A stretch of DNA of 33,133 nt from assembly GCA_015056415.1 (NCBI GenBank), contig SVGJ01000005.1:65845-98977 (forward strand). Reading direction: 5' to 3'. Each line of letters starts with the position of its first letter. Position 1 is the stretch's first letter. This document shows positions 18,414-26,145 of this stretch, in pieces. The notes under the pieces were generated by a model. That model made no database searches. It saw only the letters and a program-made list of their open reading frames with translations, and was not told the DNA's origin. A program made the translations under genes and the position numbers. The DNA is from Clostridiales bacterium (GTDB lineage Bacteria > Bacillota > Clostridia > Christensenellales > Aristaeellaceae).

Positions 18414-19115
18414 TCATTCCAGCGGAATCTCCGCCAGAGCAAAGCCGAGACCATCACAGCTTACCAATTCATAGCGGATTCCCCGCTCCTCGCCGCAGAA
18501 TCTCACCTTCAGCCCCGCTCCATGCAGATGACCGTACACCACCGTATGCACAGGATACTTTTCCAGCAGCGCGGTGAACGCGGTTTCCCGCTCCAGGTCG
18601 TACAGGGGCGGATAGTGCATCATAACCACCAGCGGCTTATTGCCCTTGAGCTTCGCGCCAGCCTGCAGCGCCATTTCCAACCGGATCAATTCCCGGTTGT
18701 AGATCTTCATGTCAGCGGCGGAAAGCGGCGTATCCTTGGTGGGAATGTTCCACCCCCGGGTACCGCACACCACAGCGCAGCCCACGTCCAGCGCGTTATG
18801 CTGGATGGCCTCCATGCCCGCCGGCAGCGCGCTTTTCACCTGGGAAAGGGTGTTCCACCAATAATCATGGTTGCCTTTCATGATGATCTTGCGCCCCGGC
18901 AGAGCGGCAATGGCTTCCAGGTCAGGCCGCGCGTGATCCAGCTGCATGGCCCAGGATATGTCCCCCGGGATCAGCACCACGTCGTCCGTGGCCACGCGCT
19001 GATGCCAATCGGCGCTGATGCGCTCAAAATGGCCCTCCCAGTGCTCGCCGAACACATCCATGGGCTTATCGTCACCGCCGGGCAGGTGCAGGTCGCCAAT
19101 GGCAAACAGTTTCAT
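18414..19115 (-). CDS. Calcineurin-like metallophosphoesterase
   Basis: A 233-residue cytoplasmic protein with the full set of metal-binding motifs: GDLH (7-10), GDISW (51-55), GNHDYWW (81-87), MMHYPP and GHLHG. It belongs to the bacterial calcineurin-like phosphoesterases of about 230 residues; the substrate cannot be predicted, and nucleotide or phosphoprotein hydrolysis are both possible. The start at 19115 follows AAGGGGAAG. It lies 27 bases after the zinc-ribbon gene and probably shares its transcript. Confidence 0.88.
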   Translation of the reverse strand: MKLFAIGDLHLPGGDDKPMDVFGEHWEGHFERISADWHQRVATDDVVLIPGDISWAMQLDHARPDLEAIAALPGRKIIMKGNHDYWWNTLSQVKSALPAGMEAIQHNALDVGCAVVCGTRGWNIPTKDTPLSAADMKIYNRELIRLEMALQAGAKLKGNKPLVVMMHYPPLYDLERETAFTALLEKYPVHTVVYGHLHGAGLKVRFCGEERGIRYELVSCDGLGFALAEIPLE

Positions 19116-19142
19116 GGGTCTTCCCCTTTTCAGGCGCGCCGC

Positions 19143-19553
19143 TCAGCGGTCGTCCTCATCCTCGTCCTCGTCCTGATCCTCTTCCTCGCGAACGCTTTCG
19201 AGGCTCAGCTCATTCTCGATCTCGCCAAACTCCTGGCTGGGGATATCCTCGTCGATCTCGGGAATGATCTCGTCCATGGTGCTCACAGAATCCATGCCGC
19301 CGATGGAGGAAGCATCCACCGTCTCCTCAGCGTCCTGACCATCATCGGTATGCACGCCGCCATTGTTCATTTCCTTCAGGCAGAACACGCACACATCGCG
19401 GCCGGGCAGCGCAGGCGTCTCATTGCAGACGCTGCAAAGCTCGATCTCCTCCTTGGGAGCGTCGCCCTTCATTTCCCGCAGGCAAACCTTGCAGTACTTT
19501 TCGGTCTCGGTGATGTAGTTCAGATCGCAACGGGGACATTTGGACAACTTCAT
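19143..19553 (-). CDS. Zinc-ribbon protein with acidic tail, function unknown
   Basis: A 136-residue protein whose first 60 residues contain four CxxC pairs: Cys6/9, 21/24, 40/43 and 55/58. These are enough for two zinc ribbons. The second half has no cysteine and is very acidic, ending in an Asp/Glu run with one Arg. There is no signal peptide. The combination suggests a nucleic-acid or protein adaptor, but no named family is recognised. The ATG at 19553 is preceded by GAGGAGGAA. It is the first gene of a two-gene unit with the metallophosphoesterase and is divergent from the CAP gene. Confidence 0.8.
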   Translation of the reverse strand: MKLSKCPRCDLNYITETEKYCKVCLREMKGDAPKEEIELCSVCNETPALPGRDVCVFCLKEMNNGGVHTDDGQDAEETVDASSIGGMDSVSTMDEIIPEIDEDIPSQEFGEIENELSLESVREEEDQDEDEDEDDR

Positions 19554-19636
19554 GGGATGGATTCCTCCTCAATGATATTTGTACGGATCTTCATCCTGTC
19601 AAGGACTGCCATGGATTCCCTTGGAAGACCACTGCC

Positions 19637-19642
19637 ATTATA
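19637..19642 (-). promoter_or_regulatory. Possible -10 box for the zinc-ribbon gene
   Basis: A perfect TATAAT on the minus strand, about 85 bases above the ATG. No good -35 is found at 16-18 bases (the best is TACCCA). It almost touches the -35 box of the divergent CAP promoter, so the two would compete. Confidence 0.4.
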
Positions 19643-19643
19643 C

Positions 19644-19672
19644 TTGACCTCAGCCTTATTGGGTATTAAACT
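19644..19672 (+). promoter_or_regulatory. Promoter of the CAP-domain gene
   Basis: TTGACC (19644-19649) and TAAACT (19667-19672) are separated by 17 bases on the plus strand. The leader to the ATG at 19721 is about 42 bases. The -10 is a four-of-six match. Confidence 0.55.
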
Positions 19673-19720
19673 TTCGTCATGATTCTTAACCGAATCGTAA
19701 TATTTACGGAGGTGAACGAA

Positions 19721-20509
19721 ATGTTCAAGAGATACGTTACCACCGCCCTGACCGCCGCGATGCTTTTCAGCGCCGCCGCGCAGGCAGAAGCGCCCACCTC
19801 GCAGTTTGGCTTCAAGGGCTGGCCGTACCGTCAGCAGACAAATTGCAATACCCCCGAACCAGCTTGCACGCCGAAACCCGTTATCCCCACCGCGACCCCC
19901 GAAATCAACGATAACGGAAGCGAAAATGGGCCAAACGGGCCGTCCGTTCCCACAAAAGAGCCAGCCGTTACCACTCCGGTGCCAACCAGTGCCCCCACCG
20001 CAGCGCCCGTCCCCACTGAGAAACCCCAGGTGACGGCAAAACCCACGGCTGTTCCCACGGCAAGACCCACCGTGCGACCCACAGCAACGAAAGCTCCTTC
20101 ATCGGATGATGATTATACTACTGATTCCCTCTCCGCGCAAGAGCAAACTGCATGGAATTTGCTTAATTCCGACCGCAACGCCAACGGAATGTCCTCCCTG
20201 CCCCTGGACGCGGAACTATCCCGCATCGCCCGCATCAAATCCGAGGATATGCGTGATAAAGGCTACTTCGCCCATGAGTCCCCCACCTACGGCTCTCCCA
20301 GCGAGATGCTCCGCTACTTTGGCTACTCCTTCACCGCCGCGGGCGAGAACATCGCCCACCATGCCAACGTGACCAAAGCTCAGGCTGCCTTCATGTCCTC
20401 CGCCGGCCACCGACGCAACATCCTTTCTTCTTCCTGGACAAAAGTCGGCATCGGCGTCTGTTACGACGCCCAGGGATACGTCTACGTCACCCAGCTCTTC
20501 GCCAGGTAA
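19721..20509 (+). CDS. Secreted CAP-domain (SCP/PR-1, YkwD-like) protein
   Basis: A 262-residue exported protein. The signal peptide MFKRYVTTALTAAMLFSAAA ends at AQA/EA (about residue 22). A short Trp/Tyr/Cys-containing stretch is followed by a Pro/Thr-rich linker (about 44-126). The CAP domain covers 137-262, with LLNSDRNANGMSSLPLD, FAHES (His185), GENIA (Glu209), SAGHRRNIL (His230), KVGIGV and YVTQLF. The function of bacterial YkwD-type CAP proteins is largely unknown. The ATG at 19721 has GGAGGTGA upstream; the frame also runs back to 19679 without a site. A palindromic repeat begins on the base after the stop codon. Confidence 0.92.
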   Translation: MFKRYVTTALTAAMLFSAAAQAEAPTSQFGFKGWPYRQQTNCNTPEPACTPKPVIPTATPEINDNGSENGPNGPSVPTKEPAVTTPVPTSAPTAAPVPTEKPQVTAKPTAVPTARPTVRPTATKAPSSDDDYTTDSLSAQEQTAWNLLNSDRNANGMSSLPLDAELSRIARIKSEDMRDKGYFAHESPTYGSPSEMLRYFGYSFTAAGENIAHHANVTKAQAAFMSSAGHRRNILSSSWTKVGIGVCYDAQGYVYVTQLFAR

Positions 20510-20563
20510 CCAGAGGGGGCTTTGCCCCCTCTGGACTCCCCCACCAGGGCCGCTTGGCCCTGG
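20510..20563 (+). repeat. Two palindromes directly after the CAP gene stop
   Basis: CCAGAGGGGGC (20510-20520), loop TTT, and GCCCCCTCTGG (20524-20534) form a perfect 11-base stem that starts on the base after TAA. CCAGGGCC (20544-20551), loop GCTT, GGCCCTGG (20556-20563) is a second perfect stem. There is no T-run after either, so a standard terminator is not evident. The same arrangement follows clpP on the minus strand. Confidence 0.9.
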
Positions 20564-20595
20564 ACCCATTCGGGTTGGGCAACCGCAACTGATAT

Positions 20596-20646
20596 CAGCA
20601 GGGGTCACGGCGCATAACGGATGCGCCGCGACGCACGCCTGCGGCG
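20596..20646 (+). repeat. Interspersed structured block, copy A
   Basis: The first 15 bases CAGCAGGGGTCACGG are identical to copy B (27648-27699, minus strand). A stem CGGCGCAT (20608-20615), loop of 5, ATGCGCCG (20621-20628) follows, then CGACGC and, further on, TGCGGCG, both also shared. The stem differs from copy B at three positions on each arm, and every change keeps pairing. Confidence 0.85.
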
Positions 20647-20806
20647 CGATAGGGCACCGCCATCAGTCCGATACCCCAAACTTGATTTCTTCCCAAGCGT
20701 TTGAAAGCGATCATGGGGTGGCGCGCTGCCCGCGCCGCCAACCCTGCTGTAACAGGTCGCCCCGCGAGGGCTCATACGCAGGCGATCCTGAGATGTGCAC
20801 CGGGGT

Positions 20807-20838
20807 CCGGGGGCCACACCCTCCATTGTGGCCCCCGG
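20807..20838. repeat. Inverted repeat, 12-base arms
   Basis: CCGGGGGCCACA (20807-20818) pairs perfectly with TGTGGCCCCCGG (20827-20838) around an 8-base loop. No T-run follows, so it is not a standard terminator. Confidence 0.85.
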
Positions 20839-20848
20839 GCGGCTTTTG

Positions 20849-20874
20849 GTACTTTTCGCCGAGACGAAAAGTAC
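20849..20874. repeat. Inverted repeat, 10-base arms
   Basis: GTACTTTTCG (20849-20858) and CGAAAAGTAC (20865-20874) are perfect complements around CCGAGA. The right arm recurs with one change at 20922-20931. Confidence 0.85.
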
Positions 20875-20960
20875 GCCCCCAGGCTGGTCCAGCCTGCAAA
20901 TTCCCCAAGCCTTCGTCAGAACGAAAAGTGCACCCTATTACGCAATGATCATAACAACAG

Positions 20961-20994
20961 AAACGGGCCGCCCTTAGCCAAGGATGGCCCGTTT
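20961..20994 (-). terminator. Terminator after the engB unit
   Basis: AAACGGGCC (20961-20969) pairs with GGCCCGTTT (20986-20994), with an inner CCTT/AAGG stem. It begins 10 bases after the stop of the 21004-21291 gene on the minus strand, where the tail TTTCTGTT is weak. The plus-strand tail is TTTTCC, so it may act in both directions. Confidence 0.65.
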
Positions 20995-21003
20995 TCCGAT
21001 ATG

Positions 21004-21291
21004 CTACTCATCGCAGATGGCGTCGCAATCCATTTCCACCCGCACACGCCGCCTGGCGGCGCATCCCATGCGGGAAACGCCGGGCAGATTCACGCCCGCA
21101 GCCCTGAGGATCGCCCTGCCGGCAGGACTTCCCTGACGAAGCAAGGTGGTATCCTGTGTCATCCGCACGGGAACGAAGTGCGTTTTGTCCAGCGGCATGG
21201 TGATATGCCCCGGGTTCGCCGGAGCGATCGCGGGAAGCATCGCCGCCTCCTGCAGGGACATCGCCGGGATGTGGGCGTTTGTGTCTCGCAT
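21004..21291 (-). CDS. Small protein of unknown function downstream of engB
   Basis: A possible 95-residue protein from the ATG at 21291, chosen because GGAGGTG lies 9 bases upstream. The frame continues to 21318 without a site. It starts 32 bases after engB and stops just before a terminator, which argues for a real gene. The sequence is Ala/Met/Pro-rich in the first half (SLQEAAMLPAIAPANPGHIT). An Arg-rich patch (CAARRRVRVEMDCD) lies near the end with three cysteines overall. No signal peptide or membrane helix is seen. I do not recognise a family, and it may be poorly conserved. Confidence 0.5.
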   Translation of the reverse strand: MRDTNAHIPAMSLQEAAMLPAIAPANPGHITMPLDKTHFVPVRMTQDTTLLRQGSPAGRAILRAAGVNLPGVSRMGCAARRRVRVEMDCDAICDE

Positions 21292-21323
21292 GATGTCAAG
21301 CACCTCCATGGCGCCCACACACT

Positions 21324-21953
21324 TTATTCAGTGGGCTGCTCCATGGTATGCGTTTCCTGGCCCTCGGGTTCCTCAGTCGTCACGCGCTCCAGGAGCTCCA
21401 GCAGCTGGTCGCGGCCCGTGCCGTCCTCCGAGGAGAAGCAGATCACTTCCCAGGGCTGCACCAGCAGCGCCCGGCAGATAGGGGCCAGCTGCTTCTGGCG
21501 CGCGCCGCGGCTGATCTTGTCCGCCTTGGTAGCGATCACCGTAAAGGGAATGCCCATCTGGCGCAGGAACATATTCATCTGCTTATCGTCCTCGGTGGGC
21601 TCATGGCGGATATCCACCAGGCACAGCACGTGGCGCAGCTCCTCCGCCTGCTCAAAGTAGTCCTGCATCATCTGACCCCACCGGGCCTTCTCCTTCTTGT
21701 CCACCTTGGCAAAGCCGTAGCCCGGCAGGTCGATCAGGTGGAAATACTGGTTCAGCAGGAATACATTGATGAGCCGTGTCTTGCCGGGGGTAGCGGAGGT
21801 GCGGGCCAGCTTGTTGCGGCGGCAGAGCTTGTTGATCAGGCTGCTCTTGCCCACATTGCTTTTGCCGGCCACTGCCACCTGAGGCAGGCCTTTGCCAGCG
21901 AAGTTGCCATATTGCGCCATGGATGTGATAAAATCAGCCGTCTTGATTTCCAC
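21324..21953 (-). CDS. engB: Ribosome biogenesis GTPase EngB (YsxC/YihA)
   Basis: GTPase of 209 residues needed for assembly of the large ribosomal subunit. G1 is GKSNVGKS (30-37), G2 lies in TSATPGKT, G3 is DLPGYG (75-80), G4 is TKAD and the G5 region is SSEDG. The C-terminus has about 15 extra Glu/Thr-rich residues. The start is a GTG at 21953 with AAGGAG about 8 bases before it. It lies inside the end of lon, so the genes overlap by 20 bases and translation is probably coupled. The lonA-engB pair is conserved in Firmicutes. Confidence 0.96.
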   Translation of the reverse strand: MEIKTADFITSMAQYGNFAGKGLPQVAVAGKSNVGKSSLINKLCRRNKLARTSATPGKTRLINVFLLNQYFHLIDLPGYGFAKVDKKEKARWGQMMQDYFEQAEELRHVLCLVDIRHEPTEDDKQMNMFLRQMGIPFTVIATKADKISRGARQKQLAPICRALLVQPWEVICFSSEDGTGRDQLLELLERVTTEEPEGQETHTMEQPTE

Positions 21954-24288
21954 TGTTCTTCTCCTTGCCCGGCATGGTGACCAGGGCCGTCGTCAGTACA
22001 TCGTCGATCTTTTCCGCCGCCACCACCCGGAACTGGCTCAGCACATGGGGCGGGATCTCCTCCAGGTCCTTCACGTTCTCCTTTGGGATGAGCAGCGTTC
22101 TGATCCCCGCGCGGTAGGCCGCCAGGGTCTTTTCCTTCAATCCGCCGATAGGCAGCACCCGGCCCCGCAGGGTGATCTCACCCGTCATGGCCACATCCTG
22201 GCGCACAGGGACGCCCGTCAGTACGCTGGTCAGGGCCGTCACCATGGTGACGCCGGCAGAGGGGCCGTCCTTGGGAACGGCGCCTTCCGGCACATGAATG
22301 TGGATGTCCTTGTCCTTGTAGAAGTCGTCCTTCAGGCCCAGATCGGCGCTGTGGGCGCGCACCCAGGTGAAGGCCGCCTCGGCGGATTCCTTCATCACGT
22401 CACCCAGCTGGCCGGTGAGCTGCAGGCTTCCCTTGCCGGGCATCACAGCGCACTCCACCTCCAGCATCTCGCCGCCCACGGCGGTGTAAGCCAGGCCGTT
22501 CACTACGCCGATGCGGGGCTCCTTCTCGGGCATTTCCCGGATATAGCGCACAGCGCCCAGGTATTCCTTCAGCTTGGCCGGGGTCACGGTGACCTCCGCC
22601 ACATCGGTATCCAGCATGGTCACGGCGGCCTTGCGCACCACCTTGGCCACGGTACGCTCCAGCGTACGCACACCGGCCTCGCGGGTGTAGCCCTCGATGA
22701 GGCTGCGCATCACCCTGTCGCTGATCTTAACGGAGCGGGACTGCAGGCCATGAGCCTCGATCTGCTTGGGCAACAGGTGACGCTTGGCGATCTGCAGCTT
22801 CTCCTCCTCGGTATAGGAGGGCACCTCAATAATCTCCATGCGGTCCAGCAGCGGGCCGGGGATGGTATCCACCGAGTTGGCCGTGGTGATGAACATCACC
22901 TTGCTCAGGTCAAAGGGCAGCTCCATGTAATGATCGCGGAAGTTCTCGTTCTGCTCGGCGTCCAGCACCTCCAGCAGTGCGCTGGCAGGATCGCCGCGCA
23001 TATCGTGGCTCATCTTGTCGATCTCGTCAAAGAGGAACACGGGATTCATGGTGCCGGCCTGCTTGATGCCTGCGATAATGCGGCCGGGAATGGCGCCGAT
23101 ATAGGTGCGCCGATGGCCGCGGATCTCCGCCTCATCCCGCACGCCGCCCAGGCTCATCTGGACGAACTTGCGCCCCACAGCCTTGGCGATGGCACGGACG
23201 ATGGAGGTCTTGCCCACGCCGGGAGGGCCAACAAAGCACAGGATGGGGCCCTTCATGTCCTGCTTCATACGCAGCACGGCCAGGTATTCCACAATGCGCT
23301 CCTTGACCTTCTCCAGCCCGTAATGATCCTGAGCCAGCACCTTGCGGGCGCGCTTCAAGTCCAGGTTATCGGCGGTGGTCTGCCCCCAGGGCATATCCAG
23401 GATCCACTCGATATAGGTGCGGCTCACGCCCACCTCCGGCGTGCCGGGAGCCATACGCGCCAGGCGTTCCAGCTCCTTTTCGCACTTCTGGCGGGCCTCT
23501 TCGTTGAGAGGCGTTTTCTCCATGCGTTCGCGCAGGTCATCGGTATCGGTGGCCTCAGTATCGCCCAGCTCGGTCTGGATGGCCTTGATCTGCTCGCGCA
23601 GGTAATAATCCTTCTGATTCTTCTCGATCTGTTTCTTGATGCGGGCCTGCACCTGCTTCTCCACGCCGGCCAGCTCGGTCTCGCGGGCCAGGATCGCGCA
23701 GAGGCTCTCCAGACGCCGCTTCACGTCCAGCTCCTCCAGAATCTGTTGGCGATCCTCCATGCGGGTAAGGATGTTGGCGGCGATGATATCCGCGATCTGA
23801 TCCGCCGCGTCCACATCCTTGACGGAGTTCACCGTTTCCTGGCTCACCCGCAGGCTGGTTTTGGCGTAGGTCTCAAAGAACTCCTGCGTGGCCCGCACCA
23901 ATGCCTGCAGCTCCACCTCATCGCCATCAAATCTGGCGTCGTCCGGGCGGATGGTACCCTGCAGATAGGGTTCCTCCTGGGTGATGGACTGCAGCACGCC
24001 GCGGCGTTCGCCCTCCACCAGCACGCGAAGGTTGTCGCCGGGGAGGTTCATCACCTGCTTGATGGCGGCAATGGTGCCAACGCGGCACAGCTCCTCCACG
24101 CCGGGATCGTCCACCTCGGCATCCTTCTGGGCCACCAGGAAGATCTGCTGGCCCTCCATCATGGCCTGCTCCAGGGCGGCCACGGATTTATTCCTGCCCA
24201 CATCGAAGTGCAGCACCATGTGCGGGAATACCATCAATCCCCGCAAAGCCAACACCGGCAGAGAGATCGTCTTTTTTCTTGCTGGCAT
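21934..24288 (-). CDS. lon: ATP-dependent protease Lon (LonA)
   Basis: Cytoplasmic AAA+ serine protease of 784 residues that degrades damaged and regulatory proteins. The N-terminal substrate domain begins [19 protein letters not shown] helical segment lies near 195-280. Walker A is GPPGVGKT (354-361), Walker B is [10 protein letters not shown] (417-426). The protease domain has the dyad Ser677 in PKDGPSAGV and Lys720 in [14 protein letters not shown]. The ATG at 24288 has AGGAGG just upstream. It has its own promoter in the 111-base gap after lonB. Length and order of domains are normal. Confidence 0.98.
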   Translation of the reverse strand: MPARKKTISLPVLALRGLMVFPHMVLHFDVGRNKSVAALEQAMMEGQQIFLVAQKDAEVDDPGVEELCRVGTIAAIKQVMNLPGDNLRVLVEGERRGVLQSITQEEPYLQGTIRPDDARFDGDEVELQALVRATQEFFETYAKTSLRVSQETVNSVKDVDAADQIADIIAANILTRMEDRQQILEELDVKRRLESLCAILARETELAGVEKQVQARIKKQIEKNQKDYYLREQIKAIQTELGDTEATDTDDLRERMEKTPLNEEARQKCEKELERLARMAPGTPEVGVSRTYIEWILDMPWGQTTADNLDLKRARKVLAQDHYGLEKVKERIVEYLAVLRMKQDMKGPILCFVGPPGVGKTSIVRAIAKAVGRKFVQMSLGGVRDEAEIRGHRRTYIGAIPGRIIAGIKQAGTMNPVFLFDEIDKMSHDMRGDPASALLEVLDAEQNENFRDHYMELPFDLSKVMFITTANSVDTIPGPLLDRMEIIEVPSYTEEEKLQIAKRHLLPKQIEAHGLQSRSVKISDRVMRSLIEGYTREAGVRTLERTVAKVVRKAAVTMLDTDVAEVTVTPAKLKEYLGAVRYIREMPEKEPRIGVVNGLAYTAVGGEMLEVECAVMPGKGSLQLTGQLGDVMKESAEAAFTWVRAHSADLGLKDDFYKDKDIHIHVPEGAVPKDGPSAGVTMVTALTSVLTGVPVRQDVAMTGEITLRGRVLPIGGLKEKTLAAYRAGIRTLLIPKENVKDLEEIPPHVLSQFRVVAAEKIDDVLTTALVTMPGKEKNSGNQDG

Positions 24289-24362
24289 AATGTCCTCCTG
24301 AATAAATGCCTCACGGCATCAAAGCGCTTGCTATGCCGGATACGCAAATTCCGACAAATATC

Positions 24363-24391
24363 AGTATACCCGCAATTCGATCATTTTGCAA
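24363..24391 (-). promoter_or_regulatory. Promoter of lon-engB
   Basis: On the minus strand TTGCAA (24386-24391) and TATACT (24363-24368) are spaced by 17 bases. They lie just after the lonB stop, about 75 bases above the lon ATG. No CIRCE or CtsR-type operator is seen next to it. Confidence 0.72.
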
Positions 24392-24399
24392 GGGGCACA

Positions 24400-26046
24400 T
24401 CAGGTAGAAGCCGGTACGCATTCCGCCTCCACAGCAGACTCCTCCACCGTTACCGGCAGCAGGATCTCCTCCAGCACCTGGCGCAGCTCAGTCACGCAGC
24501 GTATCTCCATGCCCAGCTCATGCAGGGATTCCATGTCGTTTTCCTGCGGGATGAACACCTTTCGGACGCCTGCCAGCCGGGCAGCCTCCAGCTTTTCCGG
24601 CACGCCGCCCACGGGCTTCACCTGCCCCAGAACAGAGATCTCCCCCGTCACCGCGCAGGCGCCGTCTACCTTCTGGCCAGTAAGCGCGCTCACAGCCACC
24701 ACAGCCATGGCAACGCCCGCAGAAGGCCCGTCCACCGGTGCGCCGCCGGGAAAGTTGATATGCAGGTTTCGCGCCCCCAGCGGAAAACCCAGTTCAGCCA
24801 GCAGCGTCCTGACATTTTCCGCCGAGGCCCAGGCCGTGGATTTCCGGCGCAAGCGATGCCCCTCCGGCCCCAGCTCTTCCTCCTCCACGATGCCCGTCAC
24901 CGTGACCTCGCCTGTGCCGGGAGTGGACACTGCCTCGATATCCAGCACCGATCCCTGATGACTGCCGAACACCGCCAGCGCGTGGATCGCCCCCACCCTG
25001 GGCGCAGGATCCGCCTGCTGGGCGGGCCGTACCGCGTAATGCCCGGAACGCACCACCCAGCTCACATCGGCGGAGGTAATATCCTTGCGCCCCTCCAGCT
25101 GCGCCAGGCCCGCGCACATCTGCACAATGTTCACCGCATCACGCCCACAGGCGGCGTACCTGCCGATGGTCTCCGCCTCCTCCGCACACATCTCGTAGCC
25201 CGCCCGCTGTGCCGCGCCCTGGGCAATGGATGCGATCTCCCGGGGCGTGAGCGCGCGGAAGAAGATCTCCATGCACCTGGAGCGGAGCGCGGGCGGGATC
25301 TCCTCAGGGCTTCGTGTGGTCGCGCCCACCAGGCGGAAATCCGCCGGCATGCCCCGCTTGAACACATCGTGAATATACCGGGGCACCGCATTGTCATCCG
25401 GTGTGTAGTAAGCAGATTCAAACATCACCTTGCGATCCTCCAGCACCTTCAGGAGCTTGTTCATCTGAATGGGGTGCAGTTCACCGATCTCATCCAGAAA
25501 CAAAACGCCGCCATGCGCCTTGCTCACCGCGCCCGGCTTGGGCTGGGGCACACCCTGCACCCCCAGCGGGCCGGCCCCCTGATAGATCGGGTCGTGCACA
25601 CTGCCAATGAGCGGATCGGCAATAGCGCGCTCGTCAAACCTGACGCAGGTGGCGTCCATTTCGACAAAGGGGGCATCCTTCAAGAAAGGCGTTCCCGCTG
25701 TTTTTTTTGCCGCCTCCAGTACCAGACGGGCCGCGCAGGTTTTTCCGATGCCGGGCGGGCCGTAAATCAGTACGTGCTGGGGATTGGCTCCACACAGGAT
25801 GGCCTTCAGCGACTTGATGCCATCCTCCTGGCCCACGATGTCCTGGAATTCCATCGGCCGCACCCGTTCTGCCAGCGGCTCGGAGAGGTGGATGCTTCTC
25901 ATCCGGTTGAGCCTTTCCATCTCCTTCGCACCCTCCCGGCGCACCATTGGCGTGCTTCGTTTCTGCTGCTTCAGCTGCTTGTAGAAATAAACGCCCACCA
26001 CCAGCGTCACAGCCAGCTGGATCACCACCAGCACAAGATTGACCAC
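24400..26046 (-). CDS. lonB: Membrane-anchored Lon-like protease LonB
   Basis: A 548-residue Lon-like protease of the type found in endospore formers, where it acts in the forespore. It has an N-terminal membrane helix (about 2-20, LVLVVIQLAVTLVVGVYF). An AAA+ domain has Walker A GPPGIGKT (96-103) and Walker B GGVLFLDEIGELH. A Lon protease domain carries Ser442 in VDGPSAGVA and Lys485 in GGVPEKLEAA. It lacks the LonA N-terminal substrate domain. The GTG at 26046 is 6 bases after GGAGGG; the ATG at 26052 directly abuts that site. A terminator separates it from clpX, so it must have its own promoter, but I could not identify a housekeeping or sigma-F-type one in the 66 bases available. Confidence 0.94.
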   Translation of the reverse strand: MVNLVLVVIQLAVTLVVGVYFYKQLKQQKRSTPMVRREGAKEMERLNRMRSIHLSEPLAERVRPMEFQDIVGQEDGIKSLKAILCGANPQHVLIYGPPGIGKTCAARLVLEAAKKTAGTPFLKDAPFVEMDATCVRFDERAIADPLIGSVHDPIYQGAGPLGVQGVPQPKPGAVSKAHGGVLFLDEIGELHPIQMNKLLKVLEDRKVMFESAYYTPDDNAVPRYIHDVFKRGMPADFRLVGATTRSPEEIPPALRSRCMEIFFRALTPREIASIAQGAAQRAGYEMCAEEAETIGRYAACGRDAVNIVQMCAGLAQLEGRKDITSADVSWVVRSGHYAVRPAQQADPAPRVGAIHALAVFGSHQGSVLDIEAVSTPGTGEVTVTGIVEEEELGPEGHRLRRKSTAWASAENVRTLLAELGFPLGARNLHINFPGGAPVDGPSAGVAMAVVAVSALTGQKVDGACAVTGEISVLGQVKPVGGVPEKLEAARLAGVRKVFIPQENDMESLHELGMEIRCVTELRQVLEEILLPVTVEESAVEAECVPAST

Positions 26047-26112
26047 GTACATCCCTCCATTTCTCTGGATAGGATGGGCGTTTTTTCATGGAAAATGTAC
26101 GTGAAGAAATGG

Positions 26113-26138
26113 AAAAAGCGACGGGTATTTCCGTCGCT
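26113..26138 (-). terminator. Terminator of clpX
   Basis: On the minus strand AGCGACGG (26131-26138) pairs with CCGTCGCT (26117-26124) around a 6-base loop, followed by TTTTCC. It begins 8 bases after the clpX stop. Confidence 0.85.
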
Positions 26139-26145
26139 TGATGAA

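Larger units (their letters stand above)
20510..21003. other. Non-coding repeat-rich gap
   Basis: About 490 bases between the convergent CAP gene and the unrecognised 95-residue gene. It contains at least five palindromes and one copy of the interspersed covarying block. Short open frames here translate into Pro/Arg/Gly-rich low complexity and follow the palindromes, so I call none of them a gene. A degenerate second copy of the CGAAAAGTAC arm is at 20922-20931. Confidence 0.75.

Noticed and set aside
20701..21660. A 319-codon plus-strand frame running from the repeat gap over engB
   Set aside because: It crosses palindromes, a terminator and the antisense strand of two genes; composition is that of a shadow.
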